64,000 nucleotides of DNA from Actinomyces sp. (GTDB taxonomy: Bacteria; Actinomycetota; Actinomycetes; Actinomycetales; Actinomycetaceae). The translations under genes were made by a program, and so were the position numbers. This document shows positions 62,486-64,000 of the stretch, in pieces. The stretch is taken from positions 62,001 to 126,000 of the forward strand of contig JALCNR010000002.1 in the NCBI GenBank assembly GCA_022649165.1, read 5' to 3'. Every line of letters begins with the position of its first letter. The stretch's first letter is position 1. The notes under the pieces were generated by a model, which had not been told where the DNA came from, did not search any database, and was given only the letters and a program-made list of their open reading frames with translations.

Positions 62486-62491
62486 ACTCTA
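62486..62491 (-). promoter_or_regulatory. -10 candidate for the ATP-grasp/FemAB operon
   Basis: TAGAGT on the minus strand, 47 bases before the ATP-grasp GTG and downstream of the last tRNA gene. The predicted leader is about 40 bases. Confidence 0.4.
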
Positions 62492-62542
62492 GATGACAGG
62501 CTCCGGCGACCGCGGACGAGGGCGGCGCTGCTCCCCGTGCGG

Positions 62543-62614
62543 TGGGCGATACTGGGATCGAACCAGTGACCTCTTCCGTGTGAAGGAAGCGCGCTACCCC
62601 TGCGCCAATCGCCC
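62543..62614 (-). tRNA. tRNA-Val (CAC)
   Basis: 72-base cloverleaf with acceptor GGGCGAT/ATCGCCC, discriminator A, T-arm GGTTCGATCCC and anticodon stem CTTCC/GGAAG enclosing TTCACAC, anticodon CAC. The 3' CCA is not encoded. It differs from the second tRNA-Val in the cluster at only four positions, two in the D-loop and two in the anticodon loop. Confidence 0.95.
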
Positions 62615-62615
62615 G

Positions 62616-62686
62616 AGGTGGGTACGGGATTCGAACCCGTGTGTACGGCTTTGCAGGCCGCTGCCTCGCCTCTCGGCCAACCCACC
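62616..62686 (-). tRNA. tRNA-Cys (GCA)
   Basis: 71-base cloverleaf with acceptor GGTGGGT/ACCCACC, discriminator U as expected for tRNA-Cys, and anticodon loop CTGCAAA giving GCA. A single base separates it from tRNA-Val(CAC). No encoded CCA. Confidence 0.95.
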
Positions 62687-62716
62687 ATGTTCTCAGCGGC
62701 CCGGCTGGGAGAACCG

Positions 62717-62789
62717 AGCGGATGACGGGACTCGAACCCGCGACCCTCACCTTGGCAAGGTGATGCTCTACCAACTGAGCCACATCCGC
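62717..62789 (-). tRNA. tRNA-Gly (GCC), copy 2
   Basis: 73-base cloverleaf with acceptor GCGGATG/CATCCGC, discriminator U, and anticodon loop TTGCCAA giving GCC. Identical to the other tRNA-Gly of the cluster. Confidence 0.95.
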
Positions 62790-62814
62790 AAGCGTGACCG
62801 CATGCCTGCGACCG

Positions 62815-62886
62815 TGGGCGATACTGGGATCGAACCAGTGACCTCTTCCGTGTCAGGGAAGCGCGCTCCCGCTGCGCCAATCGCCC
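62815..62886 (-). tRNA. tRNA-Val (GAC)
   Basis: 72-base cloverleaf like tRNA-Val(CAC) but with D-loop changes and anticodon loop CTGACAC, anticodon GAC. One base separates it from the first tRNA-Gly. Confidence 0.95.
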
Positions 62887-62887
62887 G

Positions 62888-62960
62888 AGCGGATGACGGG
62901 ACTCGAACCCGCGACCCTCACCTTGGCAAGGTGATGCTCTACCAACTGAGCCACATCCGC
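62888..62960 (-). tRNA. tRNA-Gly (GCC), copy 1
   Basis: 73-base cloverleaf identical to the copy at 62717-62789. It is the first gene of the tRNA transcript, about 40 bases after a TAAAGT -10 candidate. Confidence 0.95.
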
Positions 62961-63000
62961 GTCGCCCCGGAGCCACGCGGCCCGTCGGGGAACGAGGAAG

Positions 63001-63006
63001 ACTTTA
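63001..63006 (-). promoter_or_regulatory. -10 candidate for the tRNA cluster
   Basis: TAAAGT on the minus strand, 41 bases before the 5' end of the first tRNA-Gly. It is A/T-rich and well placed for a start near 62994. A -35 at proper distance is not evident. Confidence 0.4.
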
Positions 63007-63081
63007 ACAGGTCGGGGGCCACCCGGGGAAATCAACCCTTGCGATCCCCCTCACAAGCGCTGGCCGTGGGAAGCTGGTCGC

Positions 63082-64000
63082 ATGCAGACCTGGCCTGGAT
63101 CCCCCTCCCCGCTCGGCTCGACCTTCGACGGATCGGGGACGAACTTCGCGCTGTTCTCCTCCGTCGCCGAACGCGTCGAGCTGTGCCTGCTCGACGACGG
63201 GCGCGCTGAGCAACGAGTCGAAATGACCGAGGTCGATGCCCACGTGTGGCACGTCTACCTCCCGGGCGTCGGACCGGGGCAGCGGTACGGCTACCGCGTC
63301 CACGGGCCCTTCGACCCCGGCGCGGGGGCGCGGTGCGATCCGTCGAAGTTCCTGCTCGATCCCTACGCCAAGGCCTTCGACGGGGCCGTGACGACCTCGA
63401 ACTCGCTGTACACCTACGATTTCGACGCCCCGGACTCCCCCAACCACGAGGACTCCGTCCACGACACCCTTGTGTCGGTGGTCATCAGCCCGTACTTCGA
63501 CTGGGGCGCAGAGCGCCGCCCCCATTACGACTACTCGGAGTCGATCATCTACGAGGCCCACGTCAAGGGCATGACGATGCTCCACCCGGAGGTCCCCGAG
63601 GAGATGCGCGGCACCTACGCCGGCATGGGCCATCCGGCGGTCGTCCGCTACCTCAGGGACCTGGGAATCACGACCGTCGAGTTCATGCCCGTCCACCAGT
63701 TCGTCCATGACGCGGTGCTCCAGGAACGGGGCCTGTCCAACTACTGGGGCTACAACACGATCGGCTTCTTCGCCCCGCACAACGCCTATGCGGCCGGCGG
63801 CACCCGCGGACAGCAGGTCGCCGAGTTCAAGTCCATGGTCAAGTCCCTGCACTCCGCGGGCATCGAGGTGATCCTCGACGTCGTGTACAACCACACCGCC
63901 GAGGGCAACCATATGGGCCCGACCCTCTCCTTCAAGGGGATCGACAACGCCGCATACTACCGGCTGGTCGACGGGGACGCCGCCCACTACTTCGACACGA
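63082..64000 (+). CDS. glgX: glycogen debranching enzyme GlgX, N-terminal part (cut by window end)
   Basis: 306 codons are visible, starting MQTWPGSPSPLGSTFDGSGT. The N-terminal CBM48 domain is followed by the GH13 barrel with IYEAHVKGMTMLHP, GITTVEFMPVHQF and conserved region I DVVYNHTAEGNH. The wording is that of GlgX/TreX isoamylase-type enzymes that remove short branches from glycogen. The catalytic region lies past the window end. It diverges from the tRNA cluster. Together with glgA and glgC it completes a glycogen synthesis and breakdown set within 20 kb. Confidence 0.93.
   Translation, partial: MQTWPGSPSPLGSTFDGSGTNFALFSSVAERVELCLLDDGRAEQRVEMTEVDAHVWHVYLPGVGPGQRYGYRVHGPFDPGAGARCDPSKFLLDPYAKAFDGAVTTSNSLYTYDFDAPDSPNHEDSVHDTLVSVVISPYFDWGAERRPHYDYSESIIYEAHVKGMTMLHPEVPEEMRGTYAGMGHPAVVRYLRDLGITTVEFMPVHQFVHDAVLQERGLSNYWGYNTIGFFAPHNAYAAGGTRGQQVAEFKSMVKSLHSAGIEVILDVVYNHTAEGNHMGPTLSFKGIDNAAYYRLVDGDAAHYFDT

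Noticed and set aside
61180..62976. Extended ATP-grasp ORF of 598 codons
   Set aside because: The first 179 codons run through four tRNA genes; GTG 62439 with GGAGG gives the family start.
62493..63209. Plus-strand ORF of 238 codons with the wording DGTRTRDPHLGKVMLY
   Set aside because: It is the antisense of the tRNA-Gly, Val and Cys genes. This peptide pattern is a familiar spurious prediction across tRNA genes.
1..64000. CRISPR arrays, insertion sequences, prophage or toxin-antitoxin modules
   Set aside because: No regularly spaced repeats, transposase motifs, integrase genes or paired small toxin/antitoxin genes were found on reading both strands.

Overview
The window is a very GC-rich, gene-dense stretch of an actinobacterial chromosome, most likely from Actinomycetaceae or a close relative (Actinomyces/Schaalia-like). 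The evidence is the phosphatidylinositol-mannoside (PIM) operon, the ruv-yajC-secDF-apt-rel order, a DUF222/HNH gene under an actinobacterial SOS box, and an ATP-grasp plus FemAB pair that looks like a peptidoglycan cross-bridge cassette. The genus cannot be fixed from the sequence alone. Most genes lie on the minus strand and many are translationally coupled through ATGA, GTGA or TGATG overlaps. I see no pseudogene, insertion sequence, prophage or CRISPR array. No stretch over about 300 bases lacks a gene; the longest leader region (13209-13470) is described.

Layout. (1) 58-10234: aroE, mltG, ruvX and alaS form a coupled set, followed by rpsD, rarA, a YciO-type protein and aspS. (2) 10314-15585: an HNH/DUF222 gene behind a perfect LexA box, a divergent MFS transporter, and a DEAD-box RNA helicase with a long structured leader. 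(3) 15643-22543: DUF349 protein, metallo-hydrolase, hisS and two coupled dynamin-like GTPases. (4) 22692-33790: yebC, pdxS, pdxT, ruvC, ruvAB, yajC, secD, secF, apt and rel. (5) 33829-44027: sixA, a small Cys/His protein, a GNAT enzyme, a phosphatase, glnA2-type glutamine synthetase with glnE, an NfeD/SPFH pair, a lone ABC ATPase and glgA. (6) 44195-52072: glgC, serB, then a sugar ABC importer with a ROK regulator and a divergent GH20 hexosaminidase. (7) 52092-59938: thrS, HIT, pgsA, PIM acyltransferase, pimA, an unknown membrane protein, PrsW and a NUDIX enzyme. (8) 60075-62439: FemAB and ATP-grasp ligase. (9) 62543-62960: five tRNA genes. (10) 63082-64000: start of glgX.

From memory of Mycobacterium tuberculosis, the order thrS-HIT-pgsA-acyltransferase-pimA-NUDIX, pdxS-pdxT-yebC-ruvCAB-yajC-secDF-apt-rel, hisS/glyoxalase II, aspS, rarA, alaS-ruvX-mltG-aroE is largely that of Rv2614c to Rv2552c. 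Blocks 5 and 6 therefore look like an insertion or rearrangement into an old conserved region.

Functionally the window combines translation (five aminoacyl-tRNA synthetase genes counted with hisS and thrS, S4, tRNAs), DNA repair (ruvX, rarA, ruvABC, HNH), secretion, stringent response, envelope building (mltG, PIMs, cross-bridge), nitrogen control and carbon storage or uptake. Several genes have a TANNNT hexamer six or seven bases before the ATG, pointing to leaderless mRNAs.
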